A stretch of DNA of 49,628 nucleotides from JAPUME01 sp964605715 (GCA_964605715.1 CAZSDV010000007.1:1-49628); one strand, 5' to 3'. Counted from the stretch's first letter, positions 31,674 through 41,000 are shown. The notes: generated from the letters alone by a model not told the origin. Program-made: numbers and translations.

Positions 31674-32569
31674 ATTCCAAAAATAATGAGAATGGAGTCC
31701 CAAAAAATACCTTCCGGGTACCCGAACCTGAAGTACCGACTCCCTCTGTTTCTCTAGAAAATAAAAACTGGGAAGTGCAACAGAGTGGACACCCTCATTC
31801 CTTAAGTCTTGAAGTCTATCAAGGCTCACTAGACCTCTTGCTCCACCTAATTCGCAGCCAAGAAATAAACATCTATGACATTCCCATCGCCAAGATTACA
31901 GATCAGTACCTTGATTACCTTCGAGAATTAGAAAAAAGAGACCTTGGCATTGAAGGAGAGTTTCTTTTTATGGCTGCAACGTTAATCCATATCAAATCGC
32001 GAATGTTACTTCCAACGGAACCCTCTCCCCTTGAGGACGAACAGGAAGATCCACGAGCTGAGCTGGTACATCGACTGCTTGAACATGAGAAATTCAAAAA
32101 TGCAGCACAAGTACTCCAAACGAAAAGGACATTAGAAAATGCTACATGGTCACCGCCCGGGATCAGTGATTTCCAAGAAATAGACGATGACCCTGGATTA
32201 GCTGCGGATCTATTCGATCTAATGTCAGCTTTTCATGGGGTGATTGAAAGGGCCAAGCGCCGCCAGCCGATTGAAATCGAAAGTGGAGAAGTGTCAGTAG
32301 CCAGTATGATGGAGCGAATTAAAAGCGTACTTGTAAGGCACGAGCGTCCCGTGGAATTAGAGGAGCTACTAATAGGGTTGACAACTCGACAATCAATGAT
32401 CGCTCTATTTTTAGGATTACTCGAAATGGTTCGACTGCGAGCAATCCAGTTACGCCAACAGGAAACACTTTCACCCATAACAGTTCTCAAAAACAAGAGG
32501 TTCAATGACATCCTAGAGGGAGTTTCTGTCAACTGGCTGCAAAAAGAATTAGAAGAGAACTACCGATAA
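31670..32569 (+). CDS. scpA: Segregation and condensation protein A
   Basis: 299 residues from a GTG start in the overlap GTGA with trpS; AAGGAGCAGGA upstream serves as the ribosome site. The ScpA kleisin pattern is clear: LSLEVYQGSLDLLLHLIRSQEINIYDIPIAKITDQYLDYL near 45-85, FLFMAATLIHIKSRMLLP near 100, and the C-terminal winged-helix part (MIALFLGLLEMVRLRAIQLRQ). ScpA bridges the SMC ATPase heads with ScpB in chromosome segregation. The first 40 residues are an extra, poorly conserved tail. Confidence 0.95.
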   Translation: MNSKNNENGVPKNTFRVPEPEVPTPSVSLENKNWEVQQSGHPHSLSLEVYQGSLDLLLHLIRSQEINIYDIPIAKITDQYLDYLRELEKRDLGIEGEFLFMAATLIHIKSRMLLPTEPSPLEDEQEDPRAELVHRLLEHEKFKNAAQVLQTKRTLENATWSPPGISDFQEIDDDPGLAADLFDLMSAFHGVIERAKRRQPIEIESGEVSVASMMERIKSVLVRHERPVELEELLIGLTTRQSMIALFLGLLEMVRLRAIQLRQQETLSPITVLKNKRFNDILEGVSVNWLQKELEENYR

Positions 32570-32618
32570 AAATATTTCTGCTGGACACAAGGCAACTAAA
32601 TTTTAAGGAATCAAAATT

Positions 32619-33242
32619 ATGGTCAGTGAAGAAAATCTCCAGGCGGTTATCGAAGTCATTATTTATGTGGCTCCGGAACCAGTAGATCTAAAAGCTCTCT
32701 CTCAAGTGTTAGAAGATATAGATACCAGTCAGATCCAATGCGCACTTGACAAATTGATTGAGAAATATCAGTCAACACAACACGGAATGGAGATTCGCCG
32801 TGTAGCGGGAGGATATAAATTTTCTTCCAAAGCTGAGTTTCACGAGGTGATCCGAAAATTTGTAAAGAGTTTGAAGCCACCAGTTAGGCTTTCCAGGCAA
32901 GCCCTGGAAACTTTAGCTGTTCTTGCATACCGTCAGCCAGTTACATTACCAGAGATTCAGGAAATTCGCGGCGTAGATACGGGCGGTGTGATCAAAAACC
33001 TTCTTGAAAAAAAACTGGTTGCCCCTTCAGGAAGGAAGCAGGTTATCGGCCGTCCGATACTTTACCGCACCACAAGGAATTTTCTTATTCAGTTTGGATT
33101 AAATGACCTTGGTGAATTGCCAAGCCTCAAGGAATTCGAGGAGCTGGCCCGAGCTTCTTTAGAAAAAGAAGGTCTGTCTTTAGAGGTTTCTCCTTCAAAA
33201 TCAACCCAAGAAACACCGCAGGCAAGTACGGAAAATGCTTGA
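32619..33242 (+). CDS. scpB: Segregation and condensation protein B
   Basis: 207 residues with two winged-helix domains. Family segments: EVIIYVAPEPVDLKAL near 12, GYKFSSKAEFHEVIRKF near 65, LSRQALETLAVLAYRQPVTLPEIQEIRGVD near 93-122, and LVAPSGRKQVIGRPILYRTT near 134. It forms the ScpAB complex that acts with SMC. AAGGAATC lies about nine bases before the ATG. Its end overlaps the pseudouridine synthase start by eight bases. Confidence 0.95.
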   Translation: MVSEENLQAVIEVIIYVAPEPVDLKALSQVLEDIDTSQIQCALDKLIEKYQSTQHGMEIRRVAGGYKFSSKAEFHEVIRKFVKSLKPPVRLSRQALETLAVLAYRQPVTLPEIQEIRGVDTGGVIKNLLEKKLVAPSGRKQVIGRPILYRTTRNFLIQFGLNDLGELPSLKEFEELARASLEKEGLSLEVSPSKSTQETPQASTENA

Positions 33243-33951
33243 AAGGCTCCAGAAAATTATAGCTGCATCAGGTATTACCTCTCGCCGAAAAGCTGAGAAG
33301 CTAATCGCTCAAGGCGCAGTCACCTTGAACGGCCGGATAATAACTGAGCTTGGTAGTAGAGCAGATGCTAAAAAAGACCACATTAAAGTCAATGGCAAGC
33401 TCCTCCGGCCCTCTAAGAAGCATCTCTACTTCCTGCTGAACAAACCTCGTGGATATGTAACAACGGTTTCCGACCCGCTCCAACGCCCCACCGTGTTAAA
33501 TTTACTCAAAGGGGTAAAGACACGCATTTTTCCTGCAGGGCGACTGGATATTCAAACCTCAGGCCTGCTAGTATTAACCAATGACGGTGAGTTTGCGCAA
33601 TGCCTTACGGCCGCCACCCACAGGGTCCCAAAAACCTACCGCGCCAAGATTAACGGAATACTAAACCCAAAAATGGTGAAACGAATGGAAAACGGGATAA
33701 CGTTAGACCGGCGTAAGACAGCTCCTTGCAAAATTCTTCCGCTTAAAGAAGCTGACAAGTCCTGGTATGAAATCACCCTCAATGAAGGGCGCTATCGCCA
33801 TGTTCGGCGAGTATTTGAGGCTGTAGGCCATCCGGTTGCAAAGTTAAGTCGCGTGCGCATCGGCTGCCTGACCACAAAAGGACTACGCCTAGGAGAGTAT
33901 CGAGATCTGAAGCCCGGAGAGATCCAGCGATTGAAACACTGGAAAAGTTAA
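33235..33951 (+). CDS. rluB: 23S rRNA pseudouridine synthase (RluB/RsuA family)
   Basis: 238 residues. An N-terminal S4 RNA-binding domain (LQKIIAASGITSRRKAEKLIAQGAVTLNGR) is followed by the synthase domain with the catalytic motif GRLDIQTSGLLVLTNDG, whose Asp near residue 106 is the nucleophile. A closing GRYRHVRRVFEAVGHPVAKLSRVRIG completes the family pattern. It isomerises a uridine in 23S rRNA (RluB makes position 2605 in E. coli); the exact target here is inferred. It is the fourth gene of the trpS-scpA-scpB operon, overlapping scpB. Confidence 0.93.
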   Translation: MLERLQKIIAASGITSRRKAEKLIAQGAVTLNGRIITELGSRADAKKDHIKVNGKLLRPSKKHLYFLLNKPRGYVTTVSDPLQRPTVLNLLKGVKTRIFPAGRLDIQTSGLLVLTNDGEFAQCLTAATHRVPKTYRAKINGILNPKMVKRMENGITLDRRKTAPCKILPLKEADKSWYEITLNEGRYRHVRRVFEAVGHPVAKLSRVRIGCLTTKGLRLGEYRDLKPGEIQRLKHWKS

Positions 33952-33999
33952 CTCATGTAACCACTTTGACCTGATACCCAAAGGAGACCTGACATCCAC

Positions 34000-34428
34000 T
34001 TGTCGCGAATAATATCTCCTAAAGATTATATCTACGAGGCCCTCTCGAACTTACATAATATCGCTGTCGTGGGGCTATCATCTAAGTCTGAACGCCCCAG
34101 CTATAGGATTTCGGAATATATGAAACAAAAAGGCTACCGTATCATTCCCGTCAATCCAAATGAGACTGAAGTTCTCGGAGAGCGCGCTTGCGCCTCCCTA
34201 CTTGAAGTAAAGGAAACCGTAGAAATCGTGAATGTCTTTCGGCGTTCGGAATTCGTTCCTGAAATCGTGGAACAAGCTATCCAGATAAAGGCTCGCTTAA
34301 TCTGGATGCAAGAGGGAGTCTCGCACGCAAAAGCTGCTCAACGTGCGCGTGAAGCAGGCCTAAGCGTGGTTGAAAATCGATGCATTCTCAAGGAACACGC
34401 AAGAAGAAGCAGTGTGGAAAGATTTTGA
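34000..34428 (+). CDS. CoA-binding domain protein (YccU type)
   Basis: 142 residues from a TTG start; AAGGAG lies 13 bases upstream and no ATG is available before the conserved region. The Rossmann-type CoA-binding fold shows IAVVGLSSKSERPSYRISEYMKQKGYRIIPVNPNETEVLGE near 21-61, VEIVNVFRRSEFVPEIVEQAI and LIWMQEGVSHAKAAQRAREAGLSVVENRCILKEH. These stand-alone proteins bind CoA; their cellular role is unclear. It follows rluB by 48 bases and may be the last gene of that operon. Confidence 0.88.
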   Translation: MSRIISPKDYIYEALSNLHNIAVVGLSSKSERPSYRISEYMKQKGYRIIPVNPNETEVLGERACASLLEVKETVEIVNVFRRSEFVPEIVEQAIQIKARLIWMQEGVSHAKAAQRAREAGLSVVENRCILKEHARRSSVERF

Positions 34429-34765
34429 AGACATTGTTTTTCTTCTCCCCTAAGCCACTTTTATAAACAAACACAAGCCTCCACCCATTCAAGAAATCTG
34501 AACAAATGCAGTGCACATCAACCCTTCCATACCCTACCCCTTAATTACGAAATGCACAAATATCCCAAATCGCTTCATTCCATGGTAAGGGGGATTATGG
34601 ATATTTTCCCAAGTTAAAACATAATTGCTATGCACCCTCCTAGGGAATAATATTTCAGTGCGACTGCCAATTAACCCGTAACTAACTTGCCTTATAGATC
34701 ATGTATTTGTTATTTTAATCTGGCTAGAACTTGTCTTTATAACTAAACCTCACAGGAGTGACTTT
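34429..34765. other. Intergenic region before msrA, no gene seen
   Basis: 337 bases, AT-rich, without open frames that have ribosome sites. Presumed to hold the msrA promoter; TTGTCT-like and TATAAC-like hexamers occur close to msrA but at poor spacing, so none is called. Confidence 0.35.
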
Positions 34766-35236
34766 ATGGAAAGGGCCGCGTTTGGAGCAGGATGTTTCTG
34801 GGGAGTTGAAGCCGTATTTCAAAAAATCAAAGGAGTGAAATCGACCGCAGTGGGCTACTCGGGGGGCACTGTCAAGGATCCAGTTTACGAAGATGTGTGC
34901 ACAGGAACAACCGGCCACGCTGAGGCAGTCGAAGTGGAGTACGATCCTGCTGAGGTCTCCTATGAAAACCTACTTGATGTTTTCTGGGGATGTCACGACC
35001 CGACGACGATTAACCGACAAGGTCCAGATATAGGAACTCAATACCGGTCCGTTATCTTTTTTGGTACACCTGAACAGGAAGCAGCAGCGAGGACTTCCAA
35101 GGATTCATTAAATGCTAGCAACCATTTCATGCGACCGGTTGTAACCCAAATTGCTGCCGCATCTGAATTTTACCGCGCTGAAGAATACCACCAACGGTAT
35201 CTTGAAAAACGAGAGCGGGCTTACTGCCGAACCTAG
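34766..35236 (+). CDS. msrA: Peptide methionine sulfoxide reductase A
   Basis: 156 residues. The catalytic motif GAGCFWGVEAVF near residue 8 carries the nucleophilic Cys; GYSGGTVKDPVYEDVCTGTTGHAEAVEVEYDP and HDPTTINRQGPDIGTQYRS follow as in the family. It reduces methionine-S-sulfoxide in damaged proteins with thioredoxin. The only Cys near the C-terminus (AYCRT) may act as the resolving residue. AGGAG seven bases before the ATG. The active residue is Cys, not selenocysteine, although the genome encodes SelA. Confidence 0.96.
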   Translation: MERAAFGAGCFWGVEAVFQKIKGVKSTAVGYSGGTVKDPVYEDVCTGTTGHAEAVEVEYDPAEVSYENLLDVFWGCHDPTTINRQGPDIGTQYRSVIFFGTPEQEAAARTSKDSLNASNHFMRPVVTQIAAASEFYRAEEYHQRYLEKRERAYCRT

Positions 35237-35271
35237 ACAAATAAATCAGATAAGAACGTCGCCCGATGGGT

Positions 35272-35472
35272 TCAGATTTCTGGGTAGAAATCAAAAAAGG
35301 CGCTAATGCTCTCGTTCAATTGACCTTCAATTTCCTGTCGACTACCTTCAATTAAGTGCATGCTAACATGAGCGGACTTTCCATTTTTCAGCTTAACCTG
35401 AGCTGCCTGTACCTCGGCGAGATCTTCAGCAGGAAGCAACCGCATACCATAAACAAGTGCCAATTTTGCCAT
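35272..35472 (-). CDS. Small conserved-looking protein, unknown function
   Basis: 66 residues, acidic, with no signal or membrane helix. AGAGG lies eight bases before the ATG. The sequence has an ordered alternation of hydrophobic residues (LALVYGMRLLPAEDLAEVQAAQVKLKNGKSAHVSMHLIEGS) suggesting a small folded domain. It converges with msrA, 35 bases apart. I cannot name a family. It could be a chance frame, but its composition and ribosome site make it a likely gene. Confidence 0.55.
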   Translation of the reverse strand: MAKLALVYGMRLLPAEDLAEVQAAQVKLKNGKSAHVSMHLIEGSRQEIEGQLNESISAFFDFYPEI

Positions 35473-35713
35473 AGTGTAAGCCTCTTCGTATTGATGGATC
35501 AGTGGAGGATGAAATCATCTTGGGACAGTGACTTCAAGAGATAATGACCTTGCGCGTTTTAAGATTCTCCAATCTATTGATGCCAACCTGTACTTTTTAG
35601 TTTTTGGTATCTAGATTTTTTGATTTTCATGCCGAGAGAATAAACTATTTTATCTTTTAGTAAACGCATCAACAACTTATAGCTAGGCTCCTTCGCAATG
35701 ACGTTTTTATCTT

Positions 35714-36613
35714 TTACCATTCAGCCACTTTAGACAATTCGCGAACTCGGCGACGAATATCAGTATGGGTAATGCGCGTGGTCCGGTTGAGGCCAAAACC
35801 TTCACAGCAATAGGAAGCAGTAACACTTCCATGAATAACAGCCTGCCTTAAGTTTTTCTCCAGGCTACCGTTTGTACTGGCTAGGTAACCCATCAAACCG
35901 CCGGCAAACGAGTCACCAGCGCCCGTAGGGTCAATAACCTTCGCAAGAGGGAACGCTGGAGCAATAAATAGGCCATTTGGGCCAGATAGGAGCGATCCGT
36001 GTTCACCCTTTTTAATGATAACGTAGCGAGGTCCAAGACGGTGAACCATTGGGAGAGCACGCACAACGTTGTCAATGCCAGTAAGTTGTCGAACTTCACT
36101 GTCATTTAGAACCAGGCAATCGATGCGTTTGAGTAATTTTAAAAGTGACTTAAGAGCAATTTCAAGCCAAAGATCCATAGTGTCAGCAACTACAAATTTA
36201 GGACGTTGCACCTGGTCAAGAACCTGAGACTGAATATCAGGAGCGATATTGCAAAGCAGGACGTAAGGCAAGCGAGCGTAATTGGATGGTAAAGTAGGTT
36301 TGAAATCCTCGATAACCCCAAGGACGGTATTCAGTGTACGTCTATTGTTCATGTTCACTTCATACTCGCCGGACCAATGGAAAGTCTGACCAGGTAATCT
36401 CTGTAGCCCAGCCAAATCAATCCGGTGCCGACCATAAAGATTCAGGTATCTCCTGGGGAAATCGTCCCCAACAGCACCCACGAGATGGGGTGTACAGAAA
36501 AAACTGGCCGCCACGGCAGCATGGCTAGCGGAACCTCCGAGCAAGAGCGGACTCTCCGCATAAGGGGTTTTGATGGAGTCAAACGCGGTCGTACCGACGA
36601 CAAGTAGGCTCAT
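35714..36613 (-). CDS. PfkB-family sugar or nucleoside kinase
   Basis: About 299 residues from the ATG at 36613. A longer frame reaches 36703, but MSLLVVGTTAFDSI is where the conserved fold begins, with AAGG and GGAGG elements upstream. The ribokinase-type fold is shown by GGSASHAAVAASFF near 32, a substrate-lid region near 90, and the anion-hole/catalytic motif DPTGAGDSFAGGLMGYL near 232, in which the second Asp is the base. PfkB enzymes phosphorylate sugars, nucleosides or similar hydroxyl compounds with ATP; some Acidobacteria proteins of this kind are annotated as adenosine-like kinases. The true substrate is unknown. Confidence 0.88.
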   Translation of the reverse strand: MSLLVVGTTAFDSIKTPYAESPLLLGGSASHAAVAASFFCTPHLVGAVGDDFPRRYLNLYGRHRIDLAGLQRLPGQTFHWSGEYEVNMNNRRTLNTVLGVIEDFKPTLPSNYARLPYVLLCNIAPDIQSQVLDQVQRPKFVVADTMDLWLEIALKSLLKLLKRIDCLVLNDSEVRQLTGIDNVVRALPMVHRLGPRYVIIKKGEHGSLLSGPNGLFIAPAFPLAKVIDPTGAGDSFAGGLMGYLASTNGSLEKNLRQAVIHGSVTASYCCEGFGLNRTTRITHTDIRRRVRELSKVAEW

Positions 36614-36884
36614 AATTTCTGGTTCCTTGCCTCCCCGGAAAAAGAGATTGCCGCTAGCTATCACTGAAGTTATTAGGCAGTGCCAAGATTTTTGGTCAGG
36701 CAATAATCCAAATCTTACTTGGCTACTGCAAGGGGAGCCTTGTCTAATAGGGCTATCCTAGTCTCCACGAGAAAACAAGTCAACGCAGGGCTAATCTAAG
36801 GAGAGAATCAATCGTCATGAGGTAATAAAAGAATTCTAAATCCCTGCGAAACATGCATAGGAATATCCAGAGTCTAAAAAGACA

Positions 36885-38231
36885 CTATTTTTCCATGTCT
36901 TTCTGTCGCTTCCGCCACTCTTCAATTACCTGTAAACGCTTTTTGATCTTCGCTTCGAGGCCCTCGTCAGTCGGATGATAATATCTACGCCCACGTAGGC
37001 TTTTCGGCAGCGACTCCATTGCTGTAAGCTTCTCCGCATAATCGTGTGCATATTTGTAGCCTTTGCCATAACCTTGATCAGCCATTAAACCTGTGACGGG
37101 GTTGCGAAGATGTAAAGGAACTGGCTCAGCAAGAGTTTTCTTTACGTCCTGTTGCACACTCGAATACCCCCCATAAATCGCATTGGACTTGGGAGCCACG
37201 GCCAGGTATACCGTTGCTTCGGCCAAGGCCAGATCACCCTCTGGCATGCCAAGGAGACGAACGGCCTGCATAGCGTCCACTGCAACTCCAAGAGCACGTG
37301 GATCAGCCAAACCAATATCTTCTGACGCCATGCGCATTAATCGCCGCGCTACATATAGTGGATCCTCCCCAGACTCAAGCATCCTTCCTAGCCAGTAAAG
37401 TGCTGCATCGGGTTCTGAGTTCCGTACCGATTTATGAAGCGCCGAAATGATATTGTAATGCTCCTCACCAGCCTTGTCGTAAAGCAAAACCTTTTGCTGC
37501 AAGGCATCCTCTACAATCGCTTCAGTAAGTTGGACTGGCGTATCAAGTTGCTTCGGTGCAATTTTTACAGCAACCTCCAGAGTATTGTAGGCTGCACGTG
37601 CATCGCCGTTCGCAAAGATAGCAATTTGGCGCAAAAGGCTTGGCATAATTTTAATTTTTTCAGAACCCAATCCATTGTCAGGATCGACTAAAGCACGCTC
37701 GAGAAGTATGGTCATTTCTTCAGTTGAGAGCGGCGAAAGTCGATAAACCTTGGAACGTGACAAAAGTGCAGAAATTACTTCAAAGGAAGGATTCTCAGTT
37801 GTAGCACCGACCAAAATAACATCGCCTCGCTCAACATACGGAAGGAAGGCATCTTGTTGCGCTTTGTTAAAACGATGAATTTCGTCCACGAAAAGTATTG
37901 TGCTGCGGCCGTAGCCGCGAACCCGTTCAGCATCAGCCATAACCTGCTTGATCTCGCGGATTCCGGAAAGCACCGCACTAAAGTGCACGAAATTACATGA
38001 AACCTGGTGGGCAATAATACCGGCCAGTGTCGTCTTTCCAGACCCTGGAGGCCCCCATAAGATCAATGATGTGAGTTCACTTTTCTCAATTTGTCGCTGC
38101 AAAGGCTTTCCCGGGCCAATCAGGTGGACTTGTCCCACAAAATCGTCTAGGGTTTCTGGCCTCATTCGCTCAGCAAGTGGGGAAGATTCTGATTTCTGAC
38201 GTTTTCCCAGGGATGTTTCAAATAGGCTCAT
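36885..38231 (-). CDS. rarA: Replication-associated recombination protein A (AAA+ ATPase)
   Basis: 448 residues from ATG 38231 (MSLFETSLGK), which has AGGA about seven bases upstream; an upstream ATG at 38279 would add 16 residues without a good site. Domains: Walker A GPPGSGKTTLAG near 54-65, Walker B LFVDEIHRFNKAQQDAFLPYVE near 106, sensor region GATTENPSFEVISALLSRSKVY, and the C-terminal tetramerisation part with RNPVTGLMADQGYGKGYKYAHDY. It acts at stalled replication forks with the clamp-loader-like fold. Full length for MgsA/RarA/WRNIP1. The E. coli synonym mgsA should not be confused with the NMG synthase gene in this window. Confidence 0.95.
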   Translation of the reverse strand: MSLFETSLGKRQKSESSPLAERMRPETLDDFVGQVHLIGPGKPLQRQIEKSELTSLILWGPPGSGKTTLAGIIAHQVSCNFVHFSAVLSGIREIKQVMADAERVRGYGRSTILFVDEIHRFNKAQQDAFLPYVERGDVILVGATTENPSFEVISALLSRSKVYRLSPLSTEEMTILLERALVDPDNGLGSEKIKIMPSLLRQIAIFANGDARAAYNTLEVAVKIAPKQLDTPVQLTEAIVEDALQQKVLLYDKAGEEHYNIISALHKSVRNSEPDAALYWLGRMLESGEDPLYVARRLMRMASEDIGLADPRALGVAVDAMQAVRLLGMPEGDLALAEATVYLAVAPKSNAIYGGYSSVQQDVKKTLAEPVPLHLRNPVTGLMADQGYGKGYKYAHDYAEKLTAMESLPKSLRGRRYYHPTDEGLEAKIKKRLQVIEEWRKRQKDMEK

Positions 38232-38316
38232 TAGAATCCTAAACACGGATGATTCAAAAAATAACCTAGGCTGCGGCACAGGTCAGTGGATAGTATCAAG
38301 GATACCCCAGGTCCAC

Positions 38317-39141
38317 TTATGGAGTGTAGCGAAACCCCCACTGACGTGCCGTCTCATAGAGAAGCAATGTTCCCGCCATGNNNNNNNNNNCCACTTCTCT
38401 TCGCATCGGAATCCGGACCAGTATGTCAGCTTGACGCTGGGCTTCTTCCGATAAACCGCTGCCCTCCTGTCCTACTAATAGGGCTGTACGGACTGTAAAG
38501 TCTGCCTCATGCAGAGGGGTGTCCCCCTTCGCATCTCCCCCAACGATCAGGGTGTTCGAAGATCTGAGCCTGTCAAGGAGGTTTCCTAGGTTCAAATTTT
38601 CAAAGACAGGCAAGCGAAAAATCGCTCCTGAGGATGCCCGCACAACCTTAGGCAAGAATGGGTTGACGGTTCCTCTTATCGTGACCAAGGCAGAAGCGCC
38701 GAGGGCAGCAGCTCCCCGCCACAAGGCCCCTAGGTTTCCTGGGTCTTGAATTCCGCAAGCAACGATCAGGAGCAATCGTGGCTGATGTAAGATTTCCTCC
38801 AGGGCCTCAGATCTTCTTTTAACCAAGGCCGCAAGGCCTTGGGGATTGTTAGTATTTGAGACGGTCCGAAAAATCCTTTCAGGAACTGCAATGAGGCGGG
38901 TTCGCGGAGACAAGCGATTCAGAAGCAGATCAAATTTCTTCCACCCTAAGGAAGAGACCATTACAGCCCGTACGTTGAATCCCGCATCCAAGGACTCCTC
39001 TAGCAGGTGAGGCCCTTCAAAGGCAAGTAATCCTTCACGCGTTCTTCCTTTTAAGAGAGCTTGGGAAAATATTTTTAATGATGGATGGTGGCGGCTCGAA
39101 ATTTTCTTAACTCGAAGGCCAGGTGTTTTTTGGGTCGCCAT
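38317..39141 (-). CDS. TrmH/SpoU-family RNA 2'-O-methyltransferase, interrupted by an assembly gap
   Basis: 274 residues including four unknown. The N-terminal substrate-binding domain is ISSRHHPSLKIFSQALLKGR, GLLAFEGPHLLEESLD; motif 1 is LLIVACGIQDPGNLGALWRGAAALGASALV, motif 2 is ALLVGQEGSGLSEEA. Motif 3 (normally S-L-N-V) should follow VRIPMRREV but lies in the ten N at 38381-38390. The enzyme methylates a ribose in rRNA or tRNA using SAM through the trefoil knot. It starts nine bases after tsaC, so the two are one operon. Which nucleotide is methylated cannot be told. Confidence 0.9.
   Translation of the reverse strand: MATQKTPGLRVKKISSRHHPSLKIFSQALLKGRTREGLLAFEGPHLLEESLDAGFNVRAVMVSSLGWKKFDLLLNRLSPRTRLIAVPERIFRTVSNTNNPQGLAALVKRRSEALEEILHQPRLLLIVACGIQDPGNLGALWRGAAALGASALVTIRGTVNPFLPKVVRASSGAIFRLPVFENLNLGNLLDRLRSSNTLIVGGDAKGDTPLHEADFTVRTALLVGQEGSGLSEEAQRQADILVRIPMRREVXXXXMAGTLLLYETARQWGFRYTP
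38381..38390. other. Assembly gap (10 N) inside the TrmH-family methyltransferase
   Basis: Family alignment predicts about 16 missing bases that would encode most of the ESLNVA motif between RREV and MAG. Sixteen and ten have the same remainder on division by three, which explains why the frame survives. Confidence 0.9.
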
Positions 39142-39150
39142 GGCTAGCCG

Positions 39151-39840
39151 CTAAAAGAGAAACTCAACAAGATTATCGGTGCTGATCAGGCCTTCTCGGA
39201 TTACCTGGCACCCATTTTCTGTAACTTCGAGGATCGTTGAAGATTTACCTCCTGGCGTAGGCCCACAATCCAGTATTAAGGGTAAACGATCACCCAATTG
39301 CTCTTCAACCTCTTGTGCCGTCGAGCACTCAGGCATTTTCGAAATATTTGCACTAGTCGCGGTCAAGGGGCAGCCCGCAGCAACTACGAAAGCGACAGCC
39401 AGTTCGCATCTCGGAAGTCGAAGGGCAATTTTCCCACTCTGCCCAGTAACCCTGGGAGGAAGATCCTTGGCTGCAGGAAGTACCATTGTAAGAGGACCAG
39501 GCCAGAAACGCTCAGCAAGACGATAAAAAACCTGTGGGAGATCATGAGTCAATCTCTCAACTTGACTTACCGAACTTACAGCCAGGAGAACTGGTTTGCG
39601 ATGGTCTCGTTTTTTCAGGTCGTAGAGCTTTTGAACGGCAGCTAAGTTATAAGGATCCACCGCAAGACCATAGAAAGTGTCGGTAGGAAAGGCAACCACC
39701 TCACCTTTTCGGACAAAACGGGAGGCATAATCGAGCGCATACTGCCACTTTCTCTCTCGAATTTCTTCTTCCTGATTCTTGCCTTCTTCAGGTTCGTATT
39801 TTTTTTGTTCGCCCGCTTGTATTTTAATCGTCTGGGCCAT
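39151..39840 (-). CDS. tsaC: L-threonylcarbamoyladenylate synthase (Sua5/YrdC family)
   Basis: 229 residues. The YrdC fold has VVAFPTDTFYGLAVDPYN near 48, KKRDHRKPVLLAVSS near 76 (the Lys-Arg-x-x-x-Lys-Pro type nucleotide site), RFWPGPLTMVLPA near 110 and TATSANISKMPECSTAQEV near 158. It makes threonylcarbamoyl-AMP from threonine, bicarbonate and ATP for the universal t6A tRNA modification. The first 30 residues are a charged extra tail. It lies upstream of the TrmH-family gene and is divergent from thiL. Confidence 0.93.
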   Translation of the reverse strand: MAQTIKIQAGEQKKYEPEEGKNQEEEIRERKWQYALDYASRFVRKGEVVAFPTDTFYGLAVDPYNLAAVQKLYDLKKRDHRKPVLLAVSSVSQVERLTHDLPQVFYRLAERFWPGPLTMVLPAAKDLPPRVTGQSGKIALRLPRCELAVAFVVAAGCPLTATSANISKMPECSTAQEVEEQLGDRLPLILDCGPTPGGKSSTILEVTENGCQVIREGLISTDNLVEFLF

Positions 39841-39987
39841 GATCTAAAATGGCGGCTGATTGCCTGAGGGAAGCTAACACAAGCCGATCAGGCAGTCAAG
39901 ATAACCGGAACTCCCACAAATTAGGCTTGAATAGATTAGAATGGAAAAGTAACCCAAAGCCATCCTTATTCATTGGAAGCCCAGCCT

Positions 39988-40989
39988 GTGATCCAGAATG
40001 AAAGACAACTTGTCCGATGGCTCCAGATTCATGGGAGTCGTGCGCAAGGCAAAGCAATTCTAGGTATAGGAGACGATGCAGCATTAGTCCATCCCAGAGT
40101 TGGCACAGACACTATCCTAACAACCGATTTAATGGTTGAAGGCATACACTTCCTGCGAAATGGCGCAACTCCTTGCTCAATAGGCCACCGAGCCCTGGCC
40201 CGTGGATTAAGCGACGTGGCAGCAATGGGAGGAAGACCTCGTTTTGTGCTTGTATCGCTCGCACTAAGGAAGGGCTTGCCCTCAGGATGGCTCATGGACT
40301 TCTACCGTGGACTACGCTCCCTTGCAGGAAAGTTTAAAGTTGAAATTGTCGGAGGCGATACAACAATTTCCTCTCGCACCACAATGGTAGATATCGTTTT
40401 GGTAGGAGAAGTAAAGAGAGGTGGAGGAATTCGAAGATCAGGCGGGCAGCCAGGAGATAAGATTTACGTCTCTGGCGAGCTAGGAGGATCTAGCTTAGGG
40501 CTGAAATTTCTACGTTCGCGGTTCCCCAAAAAAACAATTTTTCATCGTGCGGCCATGCATCGCCATCTCTACCCAATACCTCGCTGTAAACTAGGAACCA
40601 TCCTAGCTAGAAAGCGGCTTGCTAACTCTATGATTGACGTCAGTGATGGATTTGCCTTGGACCTCCATCGATTGTGCCAAGCAAGCGGCGTAGGTGCTCT
40701 CATCGAGGCAGCCCGTATACCCCTACCAAAGAGACCTCCCAAAGGTCTCAAATCATCAGACCTCCTTAAACTAGCTTTGAGAGGGGGTGAAGACTATGAA
40801 TTGCTTTTTACCGCTCCTCCTAATAAAATCGCACTTCTTCCTTCCCGGGTGGATGGCATCCCTCTAATCGAGATCGGTAAATTAACGAAAGGGAGACGAG
40901 TCAGACTAATGAGCCTAACGGGAACAACAAGCGATCTTCCTGCTTTGGGCTTTGATCACTTTCGGGAACGAAATTCGAAAAAAAGTTAA
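39988..40989 (+). CDS. thiL: Thiamine-monophosphate kinase
   Basis: 333 residues from GTG 39988, which has GGAAG about nine bases upstream; a TTG at 39973 would add five residues but has no ribosome site. Motifs: ILGIGDDAALV near 25, TTDLMVEGIHFL near 45 (with the metal-binding Asp), IGHRALARGLSDVAAMGG near 65, VGGDTTIS near 115 and MIDVSDGFALDLHRL near 212. It phosphorylates thiamine phosphate to the coenzyme thiamine diphosphate. Length matches the family. It converges with the penicillin-binding protein gene, only 11 bases apart. Confidence 0.95.
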   Translation: MIQNERQLVRWLQIHGSRAQGKAILGIGDDAALVHPRVGTDTILTTDLMVEGIHFLRNGATPCSIGHRALARGLSDVAAMGGRPRFVLVSLALRKGLPSGWLMDFYRGLRSLAGKFKVEIVGGDTTISSRTTMVDIVLVGEVKRGGGIRRSGGQPGDKIYVSGELGGSSLGLKFLRSRFPKKTIFHRAAMHRHLYPIPRCKLGTILARKRLANSMIDVSDGFALDLHRLCQASGVGALIEAARIPLPKRPPKGLKSSDLLKLALRGGEDYELLFTAPPNKIALLPSRVDGIPLIEIGKLTKGRRVRLMSLTGTTSDLPALGFDHFRERNSKKS

Positions 40990-41000
40990 GTTGCAAGTAA

